Below, piece by piece: positions 43,948 through 52,891 of a DNA stretch of 64,000 bases. Both the position numbers and the translations under genes were made by a program. The notes below the pieces were generated by a model, which saw only the letters and a list, made by a program, of their open reading frames with translations, made no database searches and was not told the DNA's origin. This DNA comes from an uncultured bacterium (GTDB taxonomy: Bacteria; Acidobacteriota; Aminicenantia; Aminicenantales; Saccharicenantaceae), in the NCBI GenBank assembly GCA_937920515.1, contig CALEUG010000010.1:1-64000 (forward strand), given 5' to 3'. Numbering within the stretch: position 1 is the stretch's first letter; each line of letters opens with the position of its first letter.

Positions 43948-44985
43948 TTAACTCTGATAATAGTCCACGTTTTCGGCGGTGATGATATCAATCTGGGTCA
44001 TTATTTCTCTCTTGACCTCTTCGCCCAGAACCACCCGGCGGAAAAGGGTATAGATTCCCTCATAACCCTGGCGTTCCGACTGCTGGCTTATGAGAAAATC
44101 GATGACCCCGACCTTGAGCAGGGCCACGTTTTTCGGAATGGGGTCGTAGCCTATCAGGATGATCTTTTCCTGTCCGGAATTTTTCTTCCACCATTCGGCC
44201 ACCTTGTGGGTCATGGCGTTGGTCACAAAAATCCCGGCCAGGTCCCGATGTTTCCAATAAAAAGCTTCCAGGTACTTTCCGATCTGGGCCGCGGACCAGC
44301 TTCCGACCAGGTCCAGGGTCTCAGGCCTTAAACCCGACCAGTCCCGGGAGCCCTGTATAAAACCCTCTATCCGGCCGGCGATGTGATAATCTTCCGGGAG
44401 AATCTTAATCACGGCCACCAGGCCCCGGCTGCGGTGGACTGTCAGGCTCATCAGCCGGCTGGCCAGGAGCCCGCTTCTGAAAGCGTCCTGTCCTATAAAG
44501 GCCAGCGGCTTTATCCCGGGCAGGTATGAATCGAAGAAAACCACGGGTAACCCGGGCGGCAGGTCGTCCATAAACCGGTTGAATCCTTCGGGCAGTACCG
44601 GGGCTGCCAGCAGCCCATCAGGGCTGGTTCTTAATAACTTATGACCTGTGTTAAGAACAGATTTTTCGTTGTAGCGGTCAAAAAAGAAGAAATTAACCCG
44701 CACCCTGTGGGACAGCAGCTCTTCCTGGGCTTTCTGAATTCCACGGTAAGGCAGCAACCAGTAATAGCTATCCTGCTGCGGCCTGGGCATCAGGACGCTG
44801 AAATTAAACACCCGGCCCATTTTGAGGTGTTTGGCGAAGATGTTGGCATGGTAATTGAGTTCCCGGAGAACCTGACGGACTTTTTTTTCTGTCTCAGGGT
44901 GAACGCGACCCCTGTTGTGCAGAACCCGGTCGACCGTTCCGATCGAAACCCGGGCCCTCCTGGCTATGTCTTTAATTGTAACGAT
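43948..44985 (-). CDS. LacI-family transcriptional regulator (atypical ATC start)
   Basis: This 345-residue regulator has a LacI helix-turn-helix at 1-55 (VTIKDIARRARVSIGTVDRV then LHNRGRV) and a periplasmic-binding-protein-like sugar domain (about 60-345). No ATG, GTG or TTG gives the whole HTH. The only start with a good ribosome site is an ATC at 44985, six bases after GAGGA; an in-frame TGA lies four codons before it. An ATG-only reading would start at 44820 and lose the HTH. Either ATC initiates, as ATT does for infC, or the base is an error. Operators of the right type lie at 61750-61804, and the context suggests control of arabinose genes. Confidence 0.85.
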   Translation of the reverse strand: MVTIKDIARRARVSIGTVDRVLHNRGRVHPETEKKVRQVLRELNYHANIFAKHLKMGRVFNFSVLMPRPQQDSYYWLLPYRGIQKAQEELLSHRVRVNFFFFDRYNEKSVLNTGHKLLRTSPDGLLAAPVLPEGFNRFMDDLPPGLPVVFFDSYLPGIKPLAFIGQDAFRSGLLASRLMSLTVHRSRGLVAVIKILPEDYHIAGRIEGFIQGSRDWSGLRPETLDLVGSWSAAQIGKYLEAFYWKHRDLAGIFVTNAMTHKVAEWWKKNSGQEKIILIGYDPIPKNVALLKVGVIDFLISQQSERQGYEGIYTLFRRVVLGEEVKREIMTQIDIITAENVDYYQS

Positions 44986-45059
44986 TGCTGGTCCTCATTA
45001 AAAGCCAAAATATCCAGCTAAAATTATTATCAAATTCCGCCCGAAAAAACAACCTGCGC

Positions 45060-46832
45060 TCAGTAACCCAGGCCCTTCTTCAGGCGGTCGTATTCCTGCC
45101 AGATTTCGCAGGGCAGGTGCTGGCCGAATTTCTTTAGAAAGGCCTCGATGTCGGCCAGTTCCTCTTCCCATTCTTCCGGGTTGATCCGGAAAAGCTCCTC
45201 CAGGTTCTCTTCCGGCAGGTTCAAGCCGGTCAGGTCCAGGTCTTTCTTTTCCGGAACCAGGCCGAGAGGGGTTTCCTTAGCCCCGGCCCGGCCGTTGACC
45301 CTCTCTATTATCCATTTCAGGATCCGGATGTTCTCCCCGAAGCCAGGCCACAGGAATTCTCCCTTCTCGTTCCTCCGGAAGGCGTTGATAGAATAAATTC
45401 GCGGCGGCTGGCTCATCAGCCGGCCCATGTTGATCCAGTGGCGGAAGTAATCGCCCATGTTATAGCCGCAGAAGGGCAGCATGGCCATCGGGTCGCGGCG
45501 CAGGACCCCAACCTTGCCGGCGGCCGCGGCCGTGGTTTCCGAACCCATCCTGGCTCCCAGGAAGACCCCGTGTTCCCAGCTGAAGGACTCGGTGATCAGG
45601 GGAATAAGCCGGGTCCGCCGGCCTCCGAACAGAATGGCTGAGATGGGCACGCCCATCGGATTGTCATATTCCTTAGAAAGAGTCGGACAGTTATAGACGG
45701 ACACGGTGAACCTGGAATTGGGATGGGCAGCGGGTGTCCCCTGGCCGGGCTTCCAGGGACGTCCCTGCCAGTCCAGCATATTTTCCGGCACCGGCCCGTC
45801 GAGGCCTTCCCACCAGGGCGACATGGTATCCAGGTCTAACCCGACGTTGGTGAAAAGAGTCGGATAGTAATTGGAGTTCCGCAGAGTGCGCATCATGTTG
45901 GGGTTGGTCTTCATGGATGTCCCCGGGGCCACTCCAAAAAACCCGAATTCCGGGTTGATGGCATACAGCCGCCCGTCCGGCCCGATGTTCAGCCAGGCGA
46001 TGTCGTCGCCGATGGTCCAGATGCGGTACTCGGGCAGGGCTGACTCTAACATGGCAAAGTTGGTCTTGCCGCAGGCCGAGGGAAAGGCGCCGGCAATATA
46101 GGTTATGTTGCCATGTATGTCTTCCACCCCGATGATCATCATGTGCTCGGCCAGCCAGCCGTACTTGCGGCCCATCCAGGAAGCGATGCGCAGGGAAAAG
46201 CATTTTTTCCCTAACAGGGCGTTCCCGCCGTAGCCCGAGCCGACACTCCAGACCAGGTTCTCTTCCGGGAAATGCATTATAAAACGCCTGTTGGGATCAA
46301 AATCGCCGACGGTGTGAATGCCCCTGACAAAATTCTCCGAGTTGCCAATCCTGTCTAAAACGTGTTTACCCAGCCTGGTCATAATCCTCATGCTGACGGC
46401 CACATAGGACACATCGGTAATCTGGATGCAGGCTTTGGCATAGGGTGAATCAGGGTGGCCCATCATGTACGGCAGGACATACATGGTCTTGCCGCGCATG
46501 GCCCCCCGGGAGAGCGCGGTCAGCTTTTTCCTGGCCTCTTCCGGGTGCATCCAGTTGTTATTGGGCCCGGTGGTATCCTTATCTGAATGGCAGACGAAGG
46601 TCAGATGTTCGGTCCGGGCCACGTCGGTCGGGTGGCTGCGGTGCAGGTATGCATTGGGCCAGAGTTTCTGGTTGAGCTCCAGGAAGATAGCGTGCTGTTC
46701 GATCTTTTCTTCCCGCAGACCAATTTCGATGATACGATGGGCCTCTCCTTCCGAACCGTCGCACCAGTAAATGGTCTTGGGCTGAAGGAGTTCAGCCTGT
46801 TTTTCCACCCACTTTTCAACTGCTGTAGCCAT
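45060..46832 (-). CDS. pckG: Phosphoenolpyruvate carboxykinase (GTP)
   Basis: This 590-residue enzyme converts oxaloacetate and GTP to phosphoenolpyruvate in gluconeogenesis, or the reverse. The P-loop GAFPSACGKTN (248-258) with the reactive Cys254, and the kinase-2 motif WTIGDDIAW (272-280), mark the GTP-dependent class. I use the ATG at 46832 with AAAGGA upstream; the open frame continues to 47204 but those residues are outside the family and overlap the divergent gene. The two regulators follow downstream after 74 bases. A TTGACA-17-TATTAG promoter lies upstream. Confidence 0.96.
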   Translation of the reverse strand: MATAVEKWVEKQAELLQPKTIYWCDGSEGEAHRIIEIGLREEKIEQHAIFLELNQKLWPNAYLHRSHPTDVARTEHLTFVCHSDKDTTGPNNNWMHPEEARKKLTALSRGAMRGKTMYVLPYMMGHPDSPYAKACIQITDVSYVAVSMRIMTRLGKHVLDRIGNSENFVRGIHTVGDFDPNRRFIMHFPEENLVWSVGSGYGGNALLGKKCFSLRIASWMGRKYGWLAEHMMIIGVEDIHGNITYIAGAFPSACGKTNFAMLESALPEYRIWTIGDDIAWLNIGPDGRLYAINPEFGFFGVAPGTSMKTNPNMMRTLRNSNYYPTLFTNVGLDLDTMSPWWEGLDGPVPENMLDWQGRPWKPGQGTPAAHPNSRFTVSVYNCPTLSKEYDNPMGVPISAILFGGRRTRLIPLITESFSWEHGVFLGARMGSETTAAAAGKVGVLRRDPMAMLPFCGYNMGDYFRHWINMGRLMSQPPRIYSINAFRRNEKGEFLWPGFGENIRILKWIIERVNGRAGAKETPLGLVPEKKDLDLTGLNLPEENLEELFRINPEEWEEELADIEAFLKKFGQHLPCEIWQEYDRLKKGLGY

Positions 46833-46866
46833 ATCCTTTATCCTCCCCAAGAAATATCTGGAAATT

Positions 46867-46895
46867 CTAATAACACAGGGAGCGCGTTTTGTCAA
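46867..46895 (-). promoter_or_regulatory. Sigma-70 promoter of pckG
   Basis: On the minus strand, TTGACA (46895-46890), a 17-base spacer and TATTAG (46872-46867) lie 34 bases before the pckG start. Confidence 0.75.
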
Positions 46896-46989
46896 AAGCG
46901 GTTTCCCCGGGTTTGGGCCTGGCCGGTTCGATAAAAGACTTCTAAGACAGCTGGAGTTTATGTTAGAATCTATAATTGAGGAGGCTCCG

Positions 46990-47655
46990 ATGAGATCAAA
47001 AACGAGCATGGCCCTTTTATCATTGCTTCTGCTGGCCGGATGGGCTTTAATCTGGCCGGAAACGAGTTCCGGCCAGGAGACCGCGGTCATCAAGCTGCCT
47101 CCGCCGCAGCAGGAAGGCGGGAAACCGCTGATGGAATGCCTGAAACTCAGACAGAGCCAGCGGGAATTCAGCCCGGATAAACTCTCACCCCGGGTTCTGT
47201 CCAATCTGCTCTGGGCAGCTTACGGAATAAACCGTCCGGATTCCGGGAAAAGAACCGCACCGTCTGCGGTCAACTGGCAGAATATCGACCTCTACCTGGC
47301 CACGGCCGACGGTCTCTTCCTTTATGAAGCCAGAGACCACTCCCTCATCCAGGTTCTCAAAGAAGACATCAGGGGCCTGACCGGCACCCAGGATTTTGTC
47401 AAAATAGCCCCGGTCAATCTGGTCTATGTCGGTGATTATGCCCGCATTCCACGCGGCTCGGACGAGGACAAGAGGTTCTACTCCGGCGCCCACGCCGCCT
47501 TTATTTCCCAGAACGTGTATTTGTTCTGCGCCTCCGAGGGACTGGCCACGGTGGTCAGGGCCCTTATCAACCGGGAAGAGCTGGCCCGGGTCATGAAGCT
47601 CCGACCGGAGCAGAAAATCATGCTGGCCCAGACGGTGGGCTACCCTAAGAAATAG
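46990..47655 (+). CDS. Secreted SagB/ThcOx-type nitroreductase-family protein
   Basis: This 221-residue protein has a signal peptide (about 1-28) followed by a nitroreductase fold of the SagB/ThcOx type. Family patterns include RQSQREFSPDKLSPRVLSNL, the LLWAAYGINRPDSGKRTAPS flavin-site region and SQNVYLFCASEGLATVVRAL. Such proteins bind FMN and oxidise or reduce small molecules; SagB itself oxidises azolines in toxin maturation, but no peptide-precursor gene is seen here. The ATG at 46990 has GAGGAGG 5-6 bases upstream. Export of a flavoprotein of this class is unusual but recurs in related genomes. Confidence 0.88.
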   Translation: MRSKTSMALLSLLLLAGWALIWPETSSGQETAVIKLPPPQQEGGKPLMECLKLRQSQREFSPDKLSPRVLSNLLWAAYGINRPDSGKRTAPSAVNWQNIDLYLATADGLFLYEARDHSLIQVLKEDIRGLTGTQDFVKIAPVNLVYVGDYARIPRGSDEDKRFYSGAHAAFISQNVYLFCASEGLATVVRALINREELARVMKLRPEQKIMLAQTVGYPKK

Positions 47656-48038
47656 GGCCGGCCAGCTTAAATCAATTCAGGCTTATATTTTCAACCCGGA
47701 AAGGGCAGACATCTGAATTGTGGCCTGTCTTACCGATTAAATGATGACCGGACCAACGAGCAGGTCTACCTCAACCCTGTGAGCGTCAGCCTGGTGTTGG
47801 AAAGTTCTCTGGCTCAGGCTACTAACTGAGGCATAAAGGATAGATTACGATGACCAGAGCGCGAACAAAACTTGACATAACTCATGGCCTTCTTTCAGCA
47901 ATTTCCAGGGGCGAGTTAAAATGTGGAGAGCAGTTCAAGCATCCCGAATGGCTTCACGGAATTATCCCGGTCTGGCGAGCAGGAAAATCCATCGGGAGTG
48001 TTTAACCGATACCTGCCGATATTTTTCCGGCTAAAAAC
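47656..48038. other. Intergenic region with a possible gene remnant
   Basis: No complete gene is seen in these 383 bases. A frame without a start codon stays open from 47671 to 47829 on the plus strand (52 sense codons) and reads like protein, including SYRLNDDRTNEQVYLNP. It may be a decayed gene end or chance. Confidence 0.35.
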
Positions 48039-50030
48039 TCACTCCTTGCGGCGCAGCCAGACGGCCATTTCCCAGGCTCCGCGGTTGGCCCAGCCGAAGT
48101 AGGGAATCAGGAAAAGATTCTGTTTCCGGACTTCATTCCCCTTATCGTCAACCACCAGCCCGCTGCCGGTGATGACGGTCACCCCGCCCAGCAGGTCATT
48201 GCGGTACCACTGCTGAAAGCGGGTGGTGTCCGGAACGGCCAGGTTCAGGGCTGTCCCTCCGTTATCCCGCCCCTCGGCGCAAAAAACCACAGGACCCCGT
48301 TCTATGGCCACCCGGCCTCTATTCTCAGCCACTTCAGGATGGGCGACCACCCGCCTTACCGGCAGGGGAAAGAGAATTTCCACCACGTCGCCCCTGACCC
48401 ATCTTCTCTTTATCCTGAGATAACCCCGGTCTATCTCCACCGGGATGACCTTGCGGTTCAGCCTGACCACCACCTGGCCGGCTTCCCCGTCAACATAGCG
48501 GTAAAGGTCGGAAGGGACCGGCCTTCCCTGGACCCAGCCGGGAATCCGCAGGCAGAGAACAAATTCCCGGACGCGGGCCGGGTTAACCCCGACCTTGACC
48601 AGTCCCAGCCAGGGATACTTTGTTTCCTGGATTATTTCCAGTTTTGTGTTCTGGAAATCAAACCGGGCCGTGGAATTTACATAAAGGTTGACAAAAACTT
48701 CCTGCCCGGAATGGGCATAGATGTACTGGGGAAAAGTGGCCAGAAAGCGGGCAGCGTTGGCCGGGCAGCAGGCCACTTCAAACCAGCTGCTTCTCTCATA
48801 CTTTCCCCTGGAGGCCAGCGGATTCTGGTAGAAGAAACGATCGCCAGACAACCCGACGCCCGACAGCAGCCCGTTGTAAATAACCCTTTCCAGAACGTCC
48901 ACGTATCGGCCGTCGCCTTCCATCTGGAAAAGCCGCTGGTTCCAGAAGGCGTTGCCCACGGCGGCGCAGGTTTCGGCGTAGGCCTGCTCGTTGGGCAGGT
49001 AGTAGTTCGCCCCGAAGGCTTCGTATTCGCCGGTAGAACCGATTCCGCCCGTCAGGTACATTTTCTGGCCAACCACATTTTCCCATAGTGCCCGGCTGGC
49101 CCTGGCATATTCGTGGTAACCTCCCAGGGCGGCCACGTCCAGCATACCGCAGTACATGTAGGTGGCCCGAACCGCATGGCCGACCGCTTCGGTTTGTTCC
49201 AGCACCGGCTTGTGGTTCTGCAGGTATTCTTCGGAATTATAAATGTGGAAGGGTGAACTGGCTGGATAAACCTGGCCGCCGTGGTAGTGCCCACGTTCCT
49301 CCAGGAAGAACCTGGCCAGCTCCAGGTAATCTTTGTTCCCGGTAACCCGGTAGAGCTTGACCAGCCCGATTTCAATTTCCTGGTGACCGGGAAAACCCCG
49401 CCGCTTATCCGGGCCAAAAGTCCTCAGCAACAGGTCGGCACTTTTTATGGCCACTTCCAGAAGGTTTTTCTCTCCGGTTGCCTGGAAATAAGCCACGGCT
49501 GCCTCGTACAGGTGGCCCAGGTTATAAAGCTCGTGGCTCACCCGGAGATTAGACCATCTCTCCGCCCCGGAGCCGGGTGCCGGGTTTTTCGGGTCGATGG
49601 TCCTGGTGGTAAAAAGATAGCCGTCGGGCTCCTGGGCCCTGGCAATGATTTCCACCAGGTTATCTATCCGGCGTTTCAGCTCCGGGTCGGGATGAGTCTT
49701 CAGAGTGTAGGCCGCCGCTTCTATGGCTTTGTAGACATCGGAATCGTTATACCTCTTTCCGGTATGCTTTCCTTTTTTCAGGCCGGCGGCAATCCGGAAA
49801 TTATCCACCCGGCCGGTTTCTTCGTTCATCCGGAAGAGATAGGGTACGGTCACCAGACGGTTGGTTTCCATCCTGGGGGCCCAGAATTCATCGGTTACCT
49901 TAACTTCCCAGAAATTAACCGGCTGGATGGGATAATCATTCTCCGCTACTTCCGGCGCCGAGGGCGGTTTTTCACAGGCTGTAAAAACCAAAATTGAAGA
50001 CAGAAGATACACCATTGCTATCCTTTTCAT
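48039..50030 (-). CDS. GH127-type beta-L-arabinofuranosidase lipoprotein 1
   Basis: This 663-residue lipoprotein has a lipobox (VFTAC, Cys19) and an (alpha/alpha)6-barrel of the GH127 (DUF1680) family. The catalytic and zinc-ligand set known from the Bifidobacterium enzyme HypBA1 is complete: E337 in EYEAFG (acid/base), E353 and C355 in AYAETCA, and C421-C422 in VACCPAN, with one Cys acting as nucleophile. It should release L-arabinose from beta-L-arabinofuranosides, for instance those of plant hydroxyproline-rich glycoproteins or pectin. The ATG at 50030 has AGAGGAA upstream. It is the last gene of the minus-strand arabinoside cluster and probably faces the periplasm or cell surface. Confidence 0.88.
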   Translation of the reverse strand: MKRIAMVYLLSSILVFTACEKPPSAPEVAENDYPIQPVNFWEVKVTDEFWAPRMETNRLVTVPYLFRMNEETGRVDNFRIAAGLKKGKHTGKRYNDSDVYKAIEAAAYTLKTHPDPELKRRIDNLVEIIARAQEPDGYLFTTRTIDPKNPAPGSGAERWSNLRVSHELYNLGHLYEAAVAYFQATGEKNLLEVAIKSADLLLRTFGPDKRRGFPGHQEIEIGLVKLYRVTGNKDYLELARFFLEERGHYHGGQVYPASSPFHIYNSEEYLQNHKPVLEQTEAVGHAVRATYMYCGMLDVAALGGYHEYARASRALWENVVGQKMYLTGGIGSTGEYEAFGANYYLPNEQAYAETCAAVGNAFWNQRLFQMEGDGRYVDVLERVIYNGLLSGVGLSGDRFFYQNPLASRGKYERSSWFEVACCPANAARFLATFPQYIYAHSGQEVFVNLYVNSTARFDFQNTKLEIIQETKYPWLGLVKVGVNPARVREFVLCLRIPGWVQGRPVPSDLYRYVDGEAGQVVVRLNRKVIPVEIDRGYLRIKRRWVRGDVVEILFPLPVRRVVAHPEVAENRGRVAIERGPVVFCAEGRDNGGTALNLAVPDTTRFQQWYRNDLLGGVTVITGSGLVVDDKGNEVRKQNLFLIPYFGWANRGAWEMAVWLRRKE

Positions 50031-50113
50031 TTTTCCTCTCCAGGCCGATTTTACCACACCGGCTCTCAGAAAATATCTCAGACCGACCTGAATCCCGGCC
50101 GGCCCGATTTTAT

Positions 50114-50134
50114 TTCCTGCTAATTTAGCAGGAA
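50114..50134 (-). other. Intercistronic hairpin after the GH51 gene
   Basis: TTCCTGCTAA and TTAGCAGGAA flank one central base, two bases after the GH51 stop codon. On the minus strand no T tract follows, so it may act in mRNA stability or partial termination rather than as a full terminator. Confidence 0.5.
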
Positions 50135-50136
50135 TT

Positions 50137-52548
50137 TTATTTCAGGACATAAAGGGTGACACTCAGCGGGGGCAGGAGCAATCCTCCGGGGTTAAAACCC
50201 TCGCTGACCGCGGTGATTTCCACCTCGGGCTTCTGCCCGGGAACGTTTCTGGCTTTCTCCTGCGGCCCGGTGATTCTTAAAATTTTCTCTACAGCCTTCA
50301 CCCGGAAACCGGCCAGGTTCAGTGAAAGTATCTGTTTTTCGGCTGTGGGGTTGACCACGGCCAGGGTCAGGGTTTTCCCATCTTCTTTCCAGGCCGCCAT
50401 GACATCAAGAGGTTCAGGCCGGCCGGTTATCTTAACCGGGGTCGTCCCGAACTCCTGGCGATAAAGCTTCAGCACCAGGCCGGTCGTGTCAAAAACCGCT
50501 TCGGTTTTTGAGGTCTTGATGGCCCCGATGACGTTAACCGTCTGGGCATAGTTAGCCATGTAGATGAGGTCAGCCTGGCGGTAATACTCGTGCAGCCCGG
50601 CGGCTATTCCCAGGGCGTCTTTCAGGAAATACTGGGTGCCCAGCTCGCCGTAAACATATGGCCCATACCAGTAGTTCCACTCGTCCAGGGCTATCCTTAT
50701 GTCTTTATCCTTTAATTCCGGAATGGTTTTTCGGTACTGGCGGTGAGCCCCGGCAATTCTTCTTATTGCCCGGGGCACCTGGTAGACATGACTCAGAAGG
50801 CCCGGGCGTTCGCCCACGTAAAAATGTTCGCTGATGTAATCCATGTGGTCGGCACAGGCTTTTAGCATGCCGCGGCTCCAGTCGCCAACGGCACCTACGG
50901 CGATCAGTTTGATGTTCGGGTCCTTAGCCTTCATGGCTTCGGCCAGTCGGTTGTGCTTTCTGACATAATCCGAAAGCGGCATGTGCCCTAACTGCCAGTC
51001 GCCGTACATCTCGTTACCTATGGACCAGAAGCGGCAGCCGAAGGGCTCGGGATGTCCGTTCCGGGCCCTGAGCCGGCCCATCGGGGTGTCAGCAGAGCCA
51101 TTGACATATTCCACTTCCTCGGCGGCCATGGTTTCATTGCCCTGGCCGCTGTTAACCGCTATATAAGGTTCGGCCCCCACCAGCCGGCAGAAAGCCATGA
51201 ATTCGTGAAGCCCGACATCATTATGTTCTATTCCCTGCCAGGCCGGGTTCTTGCGGGGAGGCCGGCGGTCGGGGTCGCCAATTCCATCTCTCCAGTCATA
51301 ACCAGAAACAAAATTGCCGCCGGGCCAGCGGTAAACCGGGGAATTAAGCTCCCGCAGGATTTTTATCACCTCGGGCCGGAAGCCTTCCAGGTTATCGGCC
51401 GGCATCAGGGAGACGGCGGCCACCCGAAAGGCTTCGCTGCCGTGGCTTACAATTTCCAGGCGCCCGTTCTCCGTGTCGGCCCCGGCCGTGAAATTGAAAT
51501 AGTATTTCTTAAAATCCGGGCCAATTTCTTCAATTCTGAAAACCTCACCTTTCCCTTCCCCCCAGGCCAGCCTGACTTCAATCGGCAGAACACCCGGGTC
51601 GCCGGCCAGAACGATGCGCCCGTCATATTTTCTCCCTTTTTGCAGAGCAAGCTCTTCTTGATAAATCCCGGCCTCCCGGCCGTCGCCCTTGAGCCGGATT
51701 TCAGGCACCGGGACTGTGGCATAGGTCAGGAGCGGGTTCATGTGGACCGAGTGCGGCTCCCCGGCAACCTTCCAGGGAGAACCTTGACTTCCGACCGCAT
51801 TAAAGAATTTCCTGTCTTCCAGCATTTCGGCCCAGACCCCCTGGTAGATGCATCGCCCGAGATGCTCGATAAACTGACCATAAATATAAGGAGAAACAGG
51901 TGTTAATTTCCGGGCAGGATGAACAGTTGCTTGCGGCCTGAGCTTCCTGGCCGAAAGCAATTCCAGGCTCAGGTCATCAAACCAGGCCTGCCCGGTTACC
52001 TTGCCCCAGCCGCCGAACAGGCAGTTTATCTGCAGGACATCATCGAGCTCCGTTTCTATGACCATTTCCAGGCGGGTCCAGTCGTTGGTGCCGGTAAGGG
52101 CTCTGGTCTGGAATTTTTCCAGGCCGTGAACATTAAAAAGAACTCCTTTTCCGCCCTGAGACTGGATATCCTCGGTTTTGACCCAGCCGCTAAAGCGGTA
52201 ACGGGCAAAGGGCAGAACCCTGACCTGTGTTGACCAGGAAGCATCCGCTCCCTTCTCCGAGCTGATTTTGAGACTGAAAGAACCGGTCCTGGCAATTTTA
52301 TCCACTTCAAAAGAAGCTTCCCGCTGGTAGGTGGCCGGCCTCCAGCCCTGCGGCCTTCCGTCCTTCACCTCTTCGAAGGATGGGTTGGGAAGCAGTTGCC
52401 GGCCCCGGTCAGCAGCCGGAGCCAGCCAGGCCAGTGAAACGAGCAGGGCCAGGCCGGATAATATCAAGACAGGCCAGCGATAACCCATCGATCCCCGAGA
52501 AGAAAGCCGGGGTCTTCTATTTTCGCTTAAATAAAAGCTGGTTTTCAT
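50137..52548 (-). CDS. GH51 alpha-L-arabinofuranosidase with N-terminal CBM4/9-like domain
   Basis: This 803-residue secreted enzyme has an anchor or long signal segment (about 25-46), a CBM4/9-like beta-sandwich (about 50-200) and a GH51 catalytic region (about 215-800). Acid/base E513 (SIGNEMYG) and nucleophile E623 (ALDEWNYW) are in place, as is the YRWPGGNFVSGYDWRDGIG stretch (406-424). It removes alpha-L-arabinofuranosyl groups from arabinan, arabinoxylan or arabinogalactan. GAGGAGG lies just before the ATG at 52548. It sits between the two GH127 genes on the same strand, which supports a joint role. Confidence 0.93.
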   Translation of the reverse strand: MKTSFYLSENRRPRLSSRGSMGYRWPVLILSGLALLVSLAWLAPAADRGRQLLPNPSFEEVKDGRPQGWRPATYQREASFEVDKIARTGSFSLKISSEKGADASWSTQVRVLPFARYRFSGWVKTEDIQSQGGKGVLFNVHGLEKFQTRALTGTNDWTRLEMVIETELDDVLQINCLFGGWGKVTGQAWFDDLSLELLSARKLRPQATVHPARKLTPVSPYIYGQFIEHLGRCIYQGVWAEMLEDRKFFNAVGSQGSPWKVAGEPHSVHMNPLLTYATVPVPEIRLKGDGREAGIYQEELALQKGRKYDGRIVLAGDPGVLPIEVRLAWGEGKGEVFRIEEIGPDFKKYYFNFTAGADTENGRLEIVSHGSEAFRVAAVSLMPADNLEGFRPEVIKILRELNSPVYRWPGGNFVSGYDWRDGIGDPDRRPPRKNPAWQGIEHNDVGLHEFMAFCRLVGAEPYIAVNSGQGNETMAAEEVEYVNGSADTPMGRLRARNGHPEPFGCRFWSIGNEMYGDWQLGHMPLSDYVRKHNRLAEAMKAKDPNIKLIAVGAVGDWSRGMLKACADHMDYISEHFYVGERPGLLSHVYQVPRAIRRIAGAHRQYRKTIPELKDKDIRIALDEWNYWYGPYVYGELGTQYFLKDALGIAAGLHEYYRQADLIYMANYAQTVNVIGAIKTSKTEAVFDTTGLVLKLYRQEFGTTPVKITGRPEPLDVMAAWKEDGKTLTLAVVNPTAEKQILSLNLAGFRVKAVEKILRITGPQEKARNVPGQKPEVEITAVSEGFNPGGLLLPPLSVTLYVLK

Positions 52549-52891
52549 CCTCTCCTCCTCAGAAAATTGCCGGACCCTCTAATTTTGTTCTTCGAGCCAG
52601 CCCTTATTTTCAATCCTCAATCATCCGGTAAAACCAGAGGCCAGACGCGGGCAATCCCTTAATTCTCTTTTTATAACCTGGCCATTTCAGTCGTTTTCTC
52701 CACCTTCGCTTCATCCGGCATCACCGGATGCTACCCGGAAAGAGGCATTAAGGGCTAATGTTCCGTTAAATTCAACTCAGATTCTTTTTTCCTTCTGGCT
52801 TCTTCTCCAGATTCAAGCTTCAGCCCCTTTTCCAGGGCTGCCATCGGCCAGGATAAAACCTCCTGTTATTTTTCGCAGTCGAGCCGAAAGC
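52549..52891. other. Intergenic region between GH127 and GH51 genes
   Basis: No gene is seen in these 343 bases. A hairpin CATCCGG-N5-CCGGATG lies at 52712-52730, with no T tract. I found no clear promoter, so the GH51 gene may be transcribed from upstream. Confidence 0.45.

Noticed and set aside
46833-47204. N-terminal extension of pckG
   Set aside because: The extra 124 residues are outside the PEPCK family, cover the pckG promoter and overlap the divergent nitroreductase gene. The ATG at 46832 has a ribosome site.
52712-52730. Hairpin CATCCGG-N5-CCGGATG as a possible REP-type repeat
   Set aside because: I found no second intergenic copy in the window, so there is no evidence of a repeat family.
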